Made by a program: the position numbers and the translations under genes. A stretch of DNA of 64,000 bases from Burkholderia metallica. Lineage in GTDB: Bacteria; Pseudomonadota; Gammaproteobacteria; Burkholderiales; Burkholderiaceae. The notes beneath the pieces were generated by a model that was given only the letters and a program-made list of their open reading frames with translations, did no database searches and had not been told where the DNA came from. Below, in pieces: positions 11,553 to 21,293 of the stretch. Location of the stretch: positions 186,001-250,000 of the forward strand of contig NZ_CADFDB010000003.1 in assembly GCF_902832845.1 (NCBI RefSeq). The letters are read 5' to 3'. The stretch's first letter is position 1. Each line of letters begins with the position of its first letter.

Positions 11553-13000
11553 CAAGCCCGCCCGTACACATCTTGGAAGCGAACGATGTCGTCCTCTCCC
11601 AGATACTCGCCACTCTGCACTTCGATCATCACGAGGTCCAGCACGCCCGGATTCTCGAGACGATGCTTGTGGCCGGCGGGAATATACGTGGACTCGTTGG
11701 TCCGGACAAAGATCTCCTGGTCGCCGTTGACGACCTTGGCCATCCCGCTGACGACGATCCAGTGCTCGCTGCGGTGGTGGTGCATCTGCAGGCTCAGGCT
11801 CGCACCCGGCTTGACTTCGATGCGCTTGATCTTGAACCGCGGGCCTTCTTCCAGCACCGTGTAGGTGCCCCACGGACGGCTCACGGTGCGGTGCAGCTTG
11901 TACGCGTCGTGATTGCGTTTCTTCAGGCGGGCGACCACCTGCTTCACATCCTGCGCGCGGTCGGGGTGGGCGACCAGCAGCGCGTCCGGCGTATCGATAA
12001 TCATCAGGTCGGCCACGCCGACCGACGCCACGACGCGATCCTGCGTCTGAACGTACATGTTGCGGCTATCGACGAAGATCGCATCGCCGACGGCCCGGTT
12101 GCTGTCCTGGTCGGGCTCGACCAGATCACGCACCGCGCCCCACGAGCCGATGTCGCTCCAGCCGAAGCTGGCGGGCACCACCGCCACGTTCGACGAGCGC
12201 TCCATCACTGCATAGTCGATCGAGATGTCGGGCATCTTCTCGAACGAATCGGCCGGAATCTCGAGCATCTGCGTCGACGTCTTGTTGCCTTCCTGCAGCG
12301 CTGCCCAGCATGCCTCGGCGGCCGCGGCGACATCCGGTGCATGACGGGCCATCTCGTCGAGAATGACGCCGGCCTTGAAACAGAACATGCCCGAGTTCCA
12401 CAAGTAATTGCCGGCTGCCAGGTACTCCGCCGCCTTTGCCGCATCCGGCTTCTCGACGAAGCGCAGCGCTGCCCGGCCAGCCCCGACCGGCTCTCCTGCT
12501 TCGATATAGCCGAAGCCGGTATCCGGGCTCGTCGGCACGATACCGAACGTCACCAGCCGGCCCTGCTTCGCGAGTTCGGCCGCACTCGCGACGGCCGCCA
12601 CGAAGCCCTTCTGGTCTTGCACGAGGTGATCGGCCGCCAGCACGAGCATCAATGCGTCGCGTCCGTATTTCTCAGCGACATGATGCGCCGCCATTGCCAC
12701 GGCGGGCGCCGTGTTGCGACCGGCCGGTTCGAGCATGAATACGCCGGGCCGCTGTTCGCCGAGCGCCGCGCCCACGAACTCGTCCTTGCTCATGAAGTAG
12801 TAGTCGCGGTTGGTGACCGTCAGCAACTCTCCCTGCGACGCGTCCTCACCGCCGCCTACCACCGCGGCAGCGCGGCGGTAGGTTTTCAGCAGCAGACTCT
12901 CGCCATCGGCGAGCTTCATGAACGGTTTGGGATGCCCTTCGCGAGAGACGGGCCAAAGTCGCGTACCGGCACCACCGGACAGGATGACGGGGATTAACAT
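11552..13000 (-). CDS. manC: Mannose-1-phosphate guanylyltransferase / mannose-6-phosphate isomerase
   Basis: A 482-residue bifunctional enzyme giving GDP-mannose. The N-terminal nucleotidyltransferase has GGAGTRLWPVSR (9-20) with HPKPFMKL just after and FVEKPD further on. The C-terminal type II phosphomannose isomerase cupin shows RPWGTYTVLE, SLQMHHHRSEHW and GHKHRLENPG, the metal-binding histidines. I choose ATG 13000 because GGAG lies eight bases upstream; in-frame upstream starts lack such a site. It is the first gene of the second transcription unit, behind a TATAAT promoter, and feeds Gmd. No phosphomannomutase gene is present here, so Man-1-P must come from elsewhere. Confidence 0.95.
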   Translation of the reverse strand: MLIPVILSGGAGTRLWPVSREGHPKPFMKLADGESLLLKTYRRAAAVVGGGEDASQGELLTVTNRDYYFMSKDEFVGAALGEQRPGVFMLEPAGRNTAPAVAMAAHHVAEKYGRDALMLVLAADHLVQDQKGFVAAVASAAELAKQGRLVTFGIVPTSPDTGFGYIEAGEPVGAGRAALRFVEKPDAAKAAEYLAAGNYLWNSGMFCFKAGVILDEMARHAPDVAAAAEACWAALQEGNKTSTQMLEIPADSFEKMPDISIDYAVMERSSNVAVVPASFGWSDIGSWGAVRDLVEPDQDSNRAVGDAIFVDSRNMYVQTQDRVVASVGVADLMIIDTPDALLVAHPDRAQDVKQVVARLKKRNHDAYKLHRTVSRPWGTYTVLEEGPRFKIKRIEVKPGASLSLQMHHHRSEHWIVVSGMAKVVNGDQEIFVRTNESTYIPAGHKHRLENPGVLDLVMIEVQSGEYLGEDDIVRFQDVYGRA

Positions 13001-13372
13001 CACATTCACTCCACATTTAGTATTCATTGGCGAAGCCAACGCCTTCGCCACTTACATCCATACACCCGCCGGCTTGGTTGCCAGTCGGTCATGCGAGACC
13101 CGGCCGGAACGGAATTATAGCCGGCACCACTCCCCCCGAAAACGACGGTTGACCCGGAACGGCCGCCAGGCAAGGCCCGACGACGCCTTCCGCGCAATCG
13201 TTCGCCCTCGCGTCGTCTCCCCCGGCGGGAACAACCGGACGTTACCGCCCTGTCACATGCCGCGGCAAATGTGTCAGACCAGGCACCATCCCTGGTCCGC
13301 GAGCGATCCGCTGCGATCTTTATTAGGGTCTGATCCTGCTCGACAGTCAGCACATACGCAGGGAGACAGGGA
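13001..13372. other. Intergenic region between rmlD and manC
   Basis: This 372-base gap separates two minus-strand units of the O-antigen locus. It holds the TATAAT candidate at 13114-13119 and a perfect inverted repeat GACCAGG-N7-CCTGGTC at 13277-13297, which could form a hairpin after rmlD; no T-run follows it, so it is not a canonical terminator. A 126-codon open frame across the gap (13024-13404) has arginine-rich shadow composition and I do not call it a gene. Confidence 0.5.
13114..13119 (-). promoter_or_regulatory. Candidate -10 element for the manC-wzm-wzt unit
   Basis: On the minus strand this reads TATAAT exactly, in the context GGCTATAATTCC. A recognisable -35 is weak (TTTTCG at 17 bp spacing). 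Transcription from here would start near 13107 and give a leader of about 107 nucleotides before manC. Confidence 0.45.
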
Positions 13373-14272
13373 TCATTCGGCCAGACACAGCGCCAGTGCC
13401 TCACGCCAGTGCGGCATTTGCAGTCCGAACGTTGCGCTCAGCTTGTCGAGCGCCAGCCTCGAATTCGCGGGTCGCTTCGCCGGCGCTGGATAGTCGGACG
13501 ACGTGATCGGTACGACTTTCGGCGCATCCAACGCCATCGCGGCCGCAAAGATGGCTTCGGCAAAACCGCACCACGACGTGGCACCGGCCGAGGTCAGGTG
13601 ATAGACGCCGGATCGGCGCGCCCACCAGTCTGCCTCGGTCGATGCGTTGCCCTGCGCGACGATGTGCGCCGTGGTGGCGGAGATGGTCTTCGACCACGTC
13701 GGTGCGCCGACCTGGTCCGCGACGATCCGCAGCTCCGGTCGCTCGGCGCCCAGCTTCAGCATCGTCAGCAGGAAGTTCCTGCCGCGCCGGCCATACACCC
13801 AGCTCGTTCGAAGGATCAGATGCGCGCAGCCGGCCGCCGCAATCGCCAGTTCGCCGTCACGCTTGGTCGCGCCATACACATTGGCGGGATTCGTCGCATC
13901 GGTTTCCGCGTATGCCTCAGTGTTCGTACCGTCGAACACGTAGTCAGTCGAATAGTGAATGAGCGCGCCGCCGCCGCGCGCCATCTCCTCCGCGAATACA
14001 CGCGGCAGGTCGGCATTCAGGCGGCGTGCGGCATCGACATCGGTCTCTGCCTGATCCACCGCCGTATACGCGGCAGGGTTGACGATCAGGGACGGCTTCA
14101 CGTCCCGCACGAACGTGCGCACGCGCGCGAGATCGGACAGATCGAGTGTCGACCTGTTGCACGGCACCACACGCCCGAGCCCCTGCAGCGCCCGCAACAG
14201 CTCGAAACCGATCTGTCCGTTCACTCCCGTCACGAGGATCGTCGGTGCGGCGTTCATGTCACTTTTACGCAT
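13373..14272 (-). CDS. rmlD: dTDP-4-dehydrorhamnose reductase
   Basis: A reductase of 294-299 residues for the last step of dTDP-L-rhamnose synthesis (NAD(P)H reduction of dTDP-4-keto-L-rhamnose). It shows the dinucleotide motif GVNGQIG near the N-terminus, SLIVNPAAYTAVDQAE, STDYVFDG and the catalytic YGATK, all in RmlD order, and the closing LALDKLSATFG region. Two starts are possible: ATG 14272 ([10 protein letters not shown]), overlapping rmlC by eight bases, or ATG 14257 (MNAAPTILVTG), eight bases after the rmlC stop. It is the last gene of the rmlBACD unit. Confidence 0.95.
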   Translation of the reverse strand: MRKSDMNAAPTILVTGVNGQIGFELLRALQGLGRVVPCNRSTLDLSDLARVRTFVRDVKPSLIVNPAAYTAVDQAETDVDAARRLNADLPRVFAEEMARGGGALIHYSTDYVFDGTNTEAYAETDATNPANVYGATKRDGELAIAAAGCAHLILRTSWVYGRRGRNFLLTMLKLGAERPELRIVADQVGAPTWSKTISATTAHIVAQGNASTEADWWARRSGVYHLTSAGATSWCGFAEAIFAAAMALDAPKVVPITSSDYPAPAKRPANSRLALDKLSATFGLQMPHWREALALCLAE

Positions 14273-14816
14273 AAACGTCGGATTCGCTCAATCGCTTGCC
14301 GGCTGCGTCCTTCGATGCCAGGATCGGCTCACCGTCGATCGGCCACGCGATTCCAATCTCCGGATCGTTCCAGACAATGCTGCGCTCGTGCTCGGGGAAC
14401 CAGTAATCAGTGGTCTTGTAAAGGAATTGCGCGGCCGCCGACAACACGACGAAACCATGCGCGAAACCGGGCGGCACCCAAAGCTGACGATGATTGTCCG
14501 CCGACAAAACCATGCCAACCCACTTCCCGAAATTCGGCGAGCTGCGACGAATGTCCACCGCCACATCGAATACCTCGCCCTCGATCACGCGCACGAGTTT
14601 GCCCTGCGCATGTTCGATCTGGTAATGCAGCCCGCGCAGTACGCCCTTCGTCGATCGCGAATGGTTGTCCTGGACGAATTCGACGTCGGCCCCGACGCCT
14701 TGCGCGAACTCGCGCGCGTTGAAGCTTTCGTAAAAATAACCGCGCGTGTCGCCGAAGACCTTCGGCTCGATGAGCTTGACTTCGGGGAGTGCCGTTGCCG
14801 TTACGTGGATTGCCAT
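14265..14816 (-). CDS. rmlC: dTDP-4-dehydrorhamnose 3,5-epimerase
   Basis: A 183-residue cupin epimerase. It carries [11 protein letters not shown], the active-site RGLHYQ (61-66; the His is the general base), [13 protein letters not shown] and FAHGFVVLS, in the standard RmlC order and at the usual length. The chosen start is ATG 14816 ([13 protein letters not shown]), overlapping the 3' end of rmlA by 16 bases; longer frames upstream read through rmlA. The enzyme epimerises dTDP-4-keto-6-deoxy-glucose at C3 and C5 before RmlD acts. Confidence 0.96.
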   Translation of the reverse strand: MAIHVTATALPEVKLIEPKVFGDTRGYFYESFNAREFAQGVGADVEFVQDNHSRSTKGVLRGLHYQIEHAQGKLVRVIEGEVFDVAVDIRRSSPNFGKWVGMVLSADNHRQLWVPPGFAHGFVVLSAAAQFLYKTTDYWFPEHERSIVWNDPEIGIAWPIDGEPILASKDAAGKRLSESDVYA

Positions 14817-15694
14817 GCGACCTGGTGGGTGAGTAGGTTCCTGAGATACTGTCCGTAAGCGTTCTTCGCGAGCGGCTGCGCCAATTTCAGCACCTGCTCC
14901 GCGTCGATCCAATCGCGGCGGTACGCGATCTCCTCGGGACACGCGACCACGAGCCCTTGACGCTTCTGCAGCGTCGCGATGAACGTCGCCGCCTCGATCA
15001 GCGAATCGTGCGTGCCTGTATCGAGCCACGCGTAGCCGCGTCCCATGATCTCGACATTCAATGCACCGTCCGCGAGATACCGTGAATTGACGTCCGTGAT
15101 TTCCAGTTCACCGCGCGCCGACGGCTTGATGTCTGCCGCGATGCTGCACACGCGGTTGTCATAGAAGTACAGCCCGGTAACCGCATACTGCGAACGCGGC
15201 TGCGCAGGCTTCTCCTCGATCGACAACGCGCGGAAGTTCCGATCGAACTCCACCACGCCGTAACGCTCGGGGTCTTGAACGTGGTAGGCGAATACGGTCG
15301 CACCCGCACTGCGCTCGTTCGCACGCTCGAGTTGCTTCGCAAGATCGTGTCCGTAGAAAATGTTGTCGCCGAGAATGAGCGCCGAAGGATCGTTGCCGAC
15401 GAAGGTCCGGCCGATCATGAACGCCTGCGCAAGTCCGTCCGGCGACGGCTGCGTCGCATACTCGATATTCATCCCCCACTGGCTGCCATCGCCGAGCATC
15501 GACTCGAAACGCGGCGTGTCCTGCGGTGTCGAGATGATCAGCACGTCCCGAATGCCCGCGATCATCAGCGTCGACAGCGGGTAGTAAATCATCGGCTTGT
15601 CGTATACCGGCAGCAACTGCTTCGATACCGCGTGTGTAATCGGATACAGCCGCGTGCCTGAACCGCCGGCGAGAATGATGCCCTTGCGTGCCAT
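14801..15694 (-). CDS. rmlA: Glucose-1-phosphate thymidylyltransferase
   Basis: A 297-residue nucleotidyltransferase making dTDP-glucose from Glc-1-P and dTTP. The N-terminus [20 protein letters not shown] contains the GGSGTRL phosphate-binding loop, followed by [18 protein letters not shown] and EEKP in the sugar-binding region; [10 protein letters not shown] is also present. ATG 15694 has AGGAG five bases upstream. It begins 12 bases after rmlB, in the common rmlBACD order. Confidence 0.97.
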   Translation of the reverse strand: MARKGIILAGGSGTRLYPITHAVSKQLLPVYDKPMIYYPLSTLMIAGIRDVLIISTPQDTPRFESMLGDGSQWGMNIEYATQPSPDGLAQAFMIGRTFVGNDPSALILGDNIFYGHDLAKQLERANERSAGATVFAYHVQDPERYGVVEFDRNFRALSIEEKPAQPRSQYAVTGLYFYDNRVCSIAADIKPSARGELEITDVNSRYLADGALNVEIMGRGYAWLDTGTHDSLIEAATFIATLQKRQGLVVACPEEIAYRRDWIDAEQVLKLAQPLAKNAYGQYLRNLLTHQVAWQST

Positions 15695-15705
15695 CGCCAC
15701 TCCTG

Positions 15706-16767
15706 TCAAACGCGCTCTGCGTAGTTGGTCTCGACCCACTTTCGGTATTCGCCCGAAGCCACCTCGTCCGACCACGCCTGGTTTTCGAGATACCAGGCAA
15801 CGGTCTTCGCGAGACCGGTCGCGAACGTCTCGGCCGGCTTCCAGCCCAGTTCGCGCTCCAGCTTGCGCGCGTCGATTGCATAACGGCGATCGTGCCCCGG
15901 GCGATCCTTCACGTACGTGATCTGGTCACGATACGAGCCTTGCGCCATGGGTCGCGCGTTGTCGAGCAGATCGCACAGCGTATGTACGACGTCGAGGTTC
16001 GTCATTTCGTTCCAGCCGCCGACGTTGTAGGTTTCGCCGGGTATGCCGCGCGCGAGCACTTCGCGAATCGCGCTGCAATGATCGCCGACGTACAACCAGT
16101 CGCGCACGTTCTGGCCGTCGCCGTAGACGGGCAACGGCTTCCCGGCGAGTGCATTCGCGATCATCAACGGAATGAGCTTTTCGGGGAACTGATATGGACC
16201 ATAGTTGTTCGAGCAATTCGTCGTGAGCGTCGGCAGGCCGTACGTATGATGATAGGCACGCACCAGGTGATCGGAGCCCGCCTTCGTCGCCGAGTACGGG
16301 CTGTTGGGCGCATAAGGTGTCGTTTCGGAGAACTGCGGATCGGTGGCAGACAGCGAACCGAACACTTCGTCGGTCGATACGTGCAGGAAACGGAAGGTCG
16401 CTCGCTCCGAATCGGGCAACGCGCTCCAGTAATGACGCGCGGCCTCGAGCAGCGTAAAGGTACCGACCACGTTGGTCTGAACGAACTCGGCCGGACCGTG
16501 AATGGAGCGATCGACGTGGCTTTCCGCCGCGAAATGCAGGATCGCGCGCGGCCGATGCGCGGCGAGCAGCGCGTCGAGCGCCGCACGGTCGCAGATGTCG
16601 ACACGGGCAAACACGTGCTTCGGGCTTCCGTTCAGCGATTGAAGCGTGCGAAGGTTGCCTGCGTAGGTCAGTTTATCGACATTGAGTACGGCCTCGTCGG
16701 ATTGACGCAGCCAGTCGATTACGAAATTGGCACCGATAAAACCCGCGCCACCCGTCACCAGGATCAT
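15706..16767 (-). CDS. rmlB: dTDP-glucose 4,6-dehydratase
   Basis: A 353-residue extended SDR dehydratase, first gene of the L-rhamnose unit. It shows GGAGFIG (6-12), [21 protein letters not shown] with the catalytic acid pair, and [11 protein letters not shown] with Tyr and Lys. I choose ATG 16767 ([10 protein letters not shown]) because GGGAG is centred about eight bases upstream; an ATG six codons earlier lacks this. It is transcribed away from apaH, behind the candidate promoter at 16925-16930. Confidence 0.97.
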   Translation of the reverse strand: MILVTGGAGFIGANFVIDWLRQSDEAVLNVDKLTYAGNLRTLQSLNGSPKHVFARVDICDRAALDALLAAHRPRAILHFAAESHVDRSIHGPAEFVQTNVVGTFTLLEAARHYWSALPDSERATFRFLHVSTDEVFGSLSATDPQFSETTPYAPNSPYSATKAGSDHLVRAYHHTYGLPTLTTNCSNNYGPYQFPEKLIPLMIANALAGKPLPVYGDGQNVRDWLYVGDHCSAIREVLARGIPGETYNVGGWNEMTNLDVVHTLCDLLDNARPMAQGSYRDQITYVKDRPGHDRRYAIDARKLERELGWKPAETFATGLAKTVAWYLENQAWSDEVASGEYRKWVETNYAERV

Positions 16768-17109
16768 GAGGCTCCCTCTAGTCATACATGGCTGGCCTCA
16801 AGCCCGAGCCGCCACGAATTCTGAACGCGGCAACGTCGCCGTGCGCGCCCCCCAAGGCGGGCATTCTAACTGCTGACCGTAACTGTCAAAGTCATGAAAT
16901 GCTAATTTTGTTGCGAAGCAGTCGATTATAAGAAACGCGGCTACTCGAAGGCCACGTCGCTAACAACTTGATACAGTGTACCGGACCTGCAAAACTCCAT
17001 AATTTCCCATTCAAATCAATAGGTTAAAATCTCACCAAGGCGCCTTAGACCACATTGCGGCGATCACCCTTTTCCGTCTCGCGTCAAGTTTTGTGACACA
17101 TTGCCTCTC
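16768..17109. other. Divergent intergenic region rmlB / apaH
   Basis: These 342 bases are distinctly AT-richer than the flanking genes, mainly from 16860 to 17040. Besides the minus-strand TATAAT at 16925-16930, the plus strand has TAAAAT at 17025-17030, a possible -10 for apaH with no convincing -35. This marks the boundary of the O-antigen locus. Confidence 0.5.
16925..16930 (-). promoter_or_regulatory. Candidate -10 element for the rmlBACD unit
   Basis: The minus strand reads TATAAT exactly, within the AT-richer divergent region between rmlB and apaH. No good -35 is visible at 16-18 bp. The predicted leader to rmlB is about 150 nucleotides, long enough for attenuation or antitermination control. 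Confidence 0.45.
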
Positions 17110-17949
17110 ATGACCCATACCCCCATCGCCATCGGCGACATCCAAGGCTGTCATTCCGCTTTCCAGGCCTTACTCGAGAAGCTTTCCGCCCCCGCCGACA
17201 CGCCGCTGTGGGTCGCGGGCGACGTCGTCAACCGCGGCCCCGGCTCCCTCGCCGCGCTGCGCACCCTCGTCGACCTCGGCTCGCGCGCGACGGTCGTACT
17301 CGGCAATCACGATCTCCACCTGCTCGCGGTCTCCGCCGGCCTGCGCACCGAACGCCCGGGCGACACCATCGGCGAAATCCTCGACGCACCCGACGCCGAC
17401 GCATTGCTCGACTGGGTCCGCCACCGCCCGTTCGCGCACTTCGAACACGGCATGCTGCTCGTCCATGCAGGCGTACTACCGCAATGGGACACCACGCTCG
17501 CGCTCGAACTCGCCGACGAACTCCAGCGCGCGCTGCGCGCCCCCGACTGGCGCGACACGCTTCAAGGCCTGTACGGCAACGAACCGAACCAATGGAACCC
17601 GAACCTGAAAAAACGCGACCGGATGCGCGTCGCGTTCAACGCGTTCACGCGCGTGCGCTTCTGCACACCGGACGGCGCGATGGAATTCAAGGCGAACGGC
17701 GGCCCCGACAGCGCGCCGCCCGGCTATCTGCCGTGGTTCGACGTACCGGGGCGCCGCACGGAAGACGTGACCGTCGTGTTCGGGCACTGGGCCGCGCTCG
17801 GCCTGATACTGCGCGAGAACGTCGTCGCGCTCGATTCCGGGTGTGTGTGGGGTAACCAGCTGTCGGCCGTGCGGCTGACGGCCGATCCGGCGCAGCGCAC
17901 GGTCACGCAAGTGCAGTGCGACGCGTGCCGCGCGCCGGGCGGAGAGTGA
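17110..17949 (+). CDS. apaH: Symmetrical bis(5'-nucleosyl)-tetraphosphatase (Ap4A hydrolase)
   Basis: A 279-residue metallophosphatase splitting Ap4A into two ADP. The N-terminus MTHTPIAIGDIQGCHSAFQ has the phosphoesterase motif GDIQGC; GDVVNRGP and GNHDLHLL follow in the PPP-family order, with VHAGVLPQWD and FGHWAALG near the C-terminal half. An in-frame TTG three codons earlier (17101) exists but ATG 17110 fits homologues. It stands alone on the plus strand between the O-antigen cluster and the convergent pyr operon, whose last stop lies only 33 bases away. Confidence 0.96.
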   Translation: MTHTPIAIGDIQGCHSAFQALLEKLSAPADTPLWVAGDVVNRGPGSLAALRTLVDLGSRATVVLGNHDLHLLAVSAGLRTERPGDTIGEILDAPDADALLDWVRHRPFAHFEHGMLLVHAGVLPQWDTTLALELADELQRALRAPDWRDTLQGLYGNEPNQWNPNLKKRDRMRVAFNAFTRVRFCTPDGAMEFKANGGPDSAPPGYLPWFDVPGRRTEDVTVVFGHWAALGLILRENVVALDSGCVWGNQLSAVRLTADPAQRTVTQVQCDACRAPGGE

Positions 17950-17981
17950 TTACACGCTGATTCGCGGGGCCGGGAAGCGCA

Positions 17982-18839
17982 TCAACCCTCGCGCCCCGGC
18001 ACCGGCGCGTCGGCCGTCTCGTTGCCCGCCGCCCCCATGCCGAGCTCGGTCGCCGGATACGCATGCCTGGCCAGTTCCGCGAGCGACTCGGCCGTCGGCT
18101 TGCCGACCTTCGCCTGCAGCGTCGCAAGCGCGGCCGCGATCGCGTCGCGCGCCGCCGCGGACGTCGCCCGCCGGTCGCCACCCGGCGCGATCGGATCGCA
18201 CACGTACAGATGCACGACGAGCGGGCCGCCGCGCAGCACCATATCGAGCGACTTGCCGAGCGCCAGATCCCCCGTGTAGGCGGGCGCGACCGACTGCCGC
18301 CCCTGCGCGTCCTCGTACATCAGACAGATCGGCTGCACCGCGCAGCCGGCCGATACGGCCGACTGGAACAGGTTCGCATGGAACGGCAGCAGTTCCTGCC
18401 CGTCGGTCGTCGTGCCTTCCGGAAACACGCACATCAGCCCGCCGTTGCGCAGACGTTCGGCCATCTCGTGCATGACCCGCATCGCCTCGGTGCGCTTCTC
18501 GCGCTGCAGGAACACGGTGTCGAGCTTTTCGGCGAGCCAGCCGACGACCGGCCACTGCCGCACCTCTGCCTTCGACACGAACGGCGTCGGCCGCCACGCG
18601 TTGACCGCGTAGATGTCGAGCCACGACACGTGGTTGCCGACCACGAGCGCACTCGCGTCGAGCCGCGCACCGTCGTTGTGGACGACGAGACGCATCCCGC
18701 AGATCCGCAGCAGCTTGAGCGACCAGCGGCGCGTCAGCTCGGCGCGCCGCGCGGGCGTGACGTGCGAAAAACGCAGCGCGACGGTCACCATGCCGCGCAA
18801 CAGGTGAAAAACGAGACGCAGCTTCCGAATGGCGGTCAT
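17982..18839 (-). CDS. plsC: 1-acyl-sn-glycerol-3-phosphate acyltransferase family protein
   Basis: A 285-residue PlsC-like acyltransferase. The N-terminal hydrophobic LRLVFHLLRGMVTVAL is a likely membrane anchor. Motif I is NHVSWLD (HX4D), and motif III is FPEGTTTDGQELLPFH, which binds the glycerol phosphate. A polar, alanine-rich C-terminal tail ends near AGNETADAPVPG. It would acylate lysophosphatidate at the inner membrane, or act on another acyl acceptor such as an aminoacyl lipid. It follows the dihydroorotase homologue by 19 bases and is the last gene of the pyr operon. Confidence 0.88.
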   Translation of the reverse strand: MTAIRKLRLVFHLLRGMVTVALRFSHVTPARRAELTRRWSLKLLRICGMRLVVHNDGARLDASALVVGNHVSWLDIYAVNAWRPTPFVSKAEVRQWPVVGWLAEKLDTVFLQREKRTEAMRVMHEMAERLRNGGLMCVFPEGTTTDGQELLPFHANLFQSAVSAGCAVQPICLMYEDAQGRQSVAPAYTGDLALGKSLDMVLRGGPLVVHLYVCDPIAPGGDRRATSAAARDAIAAALATLQAKVGKPTAESLAELARHAYPATELGMGAAGNETADAPVPGREG

Positions 18840-18858
18840 GGCGAAGATCCGGCGTGGT

Positions 18859-20136
18859 TCAGGAGCGCTCGAACGCGATCTGCCCGGCGACGAGCGTCGT
18901 GCGCACGCAGGCGGGCAGTTCGTAGCCGAGGAACGGCGAGTTGTGGCCCTGGCTCTTCAGCGCACGCGGCTCGACGCGCCAGTGCGCACGCGGATCGAAC
19001 ACGCACAGGTCGGCCGCGCCGCCTTCGGCGAGGCGCCCCGCCGGCAGTTGCAGCACGTCGGCCGGCGCGGACGTGATGCGGCGCAGCGCCTGCGCAAGCG
19101 GCGTACGCGTTTCATCGGCCCACTTCAGCGTCAGCGACAGCAGCAGTTCGAGCCCCGTCGCGCCCGGCGTCGCCTCGCCGAACGGCAGCAGCTTCTCGTC
19201 GTCGTCGACCGGCGTGTGGTCGGAGCAGATCGCATCGATCGTGCCGTCGGCGAGCGCCGCGCGAATCGCTTCGCGATCACGCTCGCTGCGCAGCGGCGGA
19301 TCGAGCCGGAACTGCGAATCGAAGTAGCCGATGTCGACGTCGATCAGGTGCACGTGGTTCACACCGACGTCGCAGGTCACGGGCAGTCCCTCGGCCTTCG
19401 CCGCGCGCACGAGCGCGAGCCCGGCCGCCGACGACAGCCGCGCGAGGTGCACGCGTGCGCCCGTCACGCGCATCAGTTCGAAAATCGTATGCAGCGCGAT
19501 CGTCTCGGCCGCGACCGGCACGCCGGACAGCCCGAGCCGCGACGCGAGCGCGCCGCTCGCGGCGACGCCGCCGCGGCCGATGAACGCGTCTTGCGGGCGC
19601 AGCCACGTGGTATAGCCGTAGGTGCTCGCGTACTGCAGCGCACGCAGCAGCACCTGCGTGTCGCGCACCGGCACGTTGGCATGCGTGAAGCCGATGCAGC
19701 CGGACTCGGTCAGCGCGACCATCTCGGTGATCACTTCGCCCTTGAGGCCGACGGTCAGCGCGCCGAGCGGATGGACGTTCGCCTGGTGCAAATTGCGCGC
19801 GCGGTATCGGAGCATCTCGACGAGGCCCGGCTCGTCGAGCACGGGGTCGGTATCCGGCGGGCAGACGAGAGTCGTGACGCCGCCCGCGACGGCCGCGGCC
19901 ATCTCGGACGCGAGCGTCGCCTTGTGCTCGTAGCCCGGCTCGCGCAGCCGCGCGCACAGGTCGACGAGGCCGGGCGCGACGATCTGGCCCGATGCGTCGA
20001 TCGTCTTGTCCGCGTTGAAACCGGCCGGCGCCGTGCCGAGCGCGGCGATCTTGCCGTCCGCGACGAAAACGTCGGCCTGCCGCTCGGTGCCGGCGACCGG
20101 ATCGATCAGCGTGCCGCCTTTGATATGAATCTTCAT
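18859..20136 (-). CDS. pyrC: Dihydroorotase-like protein (pseudo-dihydroorotase, PyrC'/PyrX type)
   Basis: A 425-residue amidohydrolase-fold protein of type I dihydroorotase length, directly downstream of pyrB. Catalytic dihydroorotases have an HxH zinc pair just before LREPG; here the segment reads GLVDLCARLREPG, so the pair is Cys and Arg. The later TDHAP-type site reads CSDHTPVDDDE. These changes match the non-catalytic PyrC' known from Pseudomonas, which is needed structurally to assemble the aspartate transcarbamoylase dodecamer. A functional dihydroorotase should be encoded elsewhere. It may be annotated simply as pyrC. It sits 52 bases after pyrB and 19 before the plsC-like gene. Confidence 0.9.
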   Translation of the reverse strand: MKIHIKGGTLIDPVAGTERQADVFVADGKIAALGTAPAGFNADKTIDASGQIVAPGLVDLCARLREPGYEHKATLASEMAAAVAGGVTTLVCPPDTDPVLDEPGLVEMLRYRARNLHQANVHPLGALTVGLKGEVITEMVALTESGCIGFTHANVPVRDTQVLLRALQYASTYGYTTWLRPQDAFIGRGGVAASGALASRLGLSGVPVAAETIALHTIFELMRVTGARVHLARLSSAAGLALVRAAKAEGLPVTCDVGVNHVHLIDVDIGYFDSQFRLDPPLRSERDREAIRAALADGTIDAICSDHTPVDDDEKLLPFGEATPGATGLELLLSLTLKWADETRTPLAQALRRITSAPADVLQLPAGRLAEGGAADLCVFDPRAHWRVEPRALKSQGHNSPFLGYELPACVRTTLVAGQIAFERS

Positions 20137-20188
20137 GCGCTGTCTGTGAATGCGTTGATTGCGTGAATAGGGATGCGCGAAAGCGGGC

Positions 20189-21220
20189 TCAGTCGCTGTT
20201 GCCGGCGACGATGCCCATCACCGCCATCCGCACGGCGATGCCGAACGTGACCTGGTTGAGGATCACCGACTGCGGGCCGTCGGCGACCTGCGAATCGATC
20301 TCGACGCCGCGGTTCATCGGACCCGGGTGCATCACGATCGCGTCGGGCGCGGCGAGCGCGAGGCGCTCGGGCGTCAGGCCCCAGGTCTTGAAGTATTCCT
20401 GCGCGGAAGGCAGCAGCGCGCCGCTCATCCGCTCGTTCTGCAGGCGCAGCATGATGATCACGTCGACGCCCTTCAGCCCTTCGTCGAGGTTGTGGAACAC
20501 CTTCACGCCCATCTGCTCGAGACCGCCCGGCAGCAGCGTGCGCGGGCCGATCGCCCGCACTTCCGGCACGCCGAGCGTGGTGAGCGCGTGGATGTCGGAG
20601 CGCGCGACGCGCGAATGCAGGATGTCGCCGACGATCGCCACGCGCAGCTTCGTGAAGTCGCGCTTGTAGTGACGGATCGTGTACATGTCGAGCAGGCCCT
20701 GCGTCGGGTGCGCATGGCGGCCGTCGCCGGCATTGATCACGTGCACGTGCGGCGCGCAGTGCTCGGCGATCAGGTACGGCGCGCCGCTCGATGCGTGGCG
20801 CACGACGAACAGGTCGGCATGCATCGCCGACAGGTTGTTGATCGTGTCGAGCAGCGACTCGCCCTTGCTCGTCGACGACGCGTTGATGTTCAGGTTCAGC
20901 ACGTCGGCCGACAGGCGCGTCGCGGCGATCTCGAAGGTCGTGCGCGTGCGGGTCGAGTTCTCGAAGAACAGGTTGAACACGGACTTGCCGCGCAGCAGCG
21001 GCACCTTCTTCACTTCGCGGTCCGTCACGCTGACGAACTGCTCGGCCGTATCGAGGATGTGGTTGACGATCGAGCGCGGCAGGCCCTCGATCGACAGCAG
21101 GTGCTTCAGCTCGCCGTTTTTCGTGAGCTGCGGGTTGCCCTTCAGGAAGCCGTAGCGGAACCGGTCGGGGCTCGCGGCCGCAGCGGGATTGCCGGTGCGG
21201 CCAGTGGTGTCGGTGGTCAT
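20189..21220 (-). CDS. pyrB: Aspartate carbamoyltransferase catalytic subunit
   Basis: A 343-residue ATCase making N-carbamoyl-aspartate from aspartate and carbamoyl phosphate. The carbamoyl-phosphate motif [12 protein letters not shown] and [16 protein letters not shown] are present, followed by RLQNERM and a terminal [14 protein letters not shown] 21220 ([12 protein letters not shown]) gives an N-terminal extension of about 30 residues before the conserved core, a feature of the PyrB class that pairs with PyrC' rather than with a PyrI regulatory subunit. It lies 73 bases after pyrR. Confidence 0.96.
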   Translation of the reverse strand: MTTDTTGRTGNPAAAASPDRFRYGFLKGNPQLTKNGELKHLLSIEGLPRSIVNHILDTAEQFVSVTDREVKKVPLLRGKSVFNLFFENSTRTRTTFEIAATRLSADVLNLNINASSTSKGESLLDTINNLSAMHADLFVVRHASSGAPYLIAEHCAPHVHVINAGDGRHAHPTQGLLDMYTIRHYKRDFTKLRVAIVGDILHSRVARSDIHALTTLGVPEVRAIGPRTLLPGGLEQMGVKVFHNLDEGLKGVDVIIMLRLQNERMSGALLPSAQEYFKTWGLTPERLALAAPDAIVMHPGPMNRGVEIDSQVADGPQSVILNQVTFGIAVRMAVMGIVAGNSD

Positions 21221-21293
21221 GATGTGCGTGATTCCAACTATGCAAACGGGCCGCGGAGCAAACCAGCGGCCCGGGATACGGTTCGCGTGTCGT

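Noticed and set aside
13024-13404. 126-codon open frame between rmlD and manC
   Set aside because: Overlaps the end of rmlD and the promoter candidate; no family resemblance.
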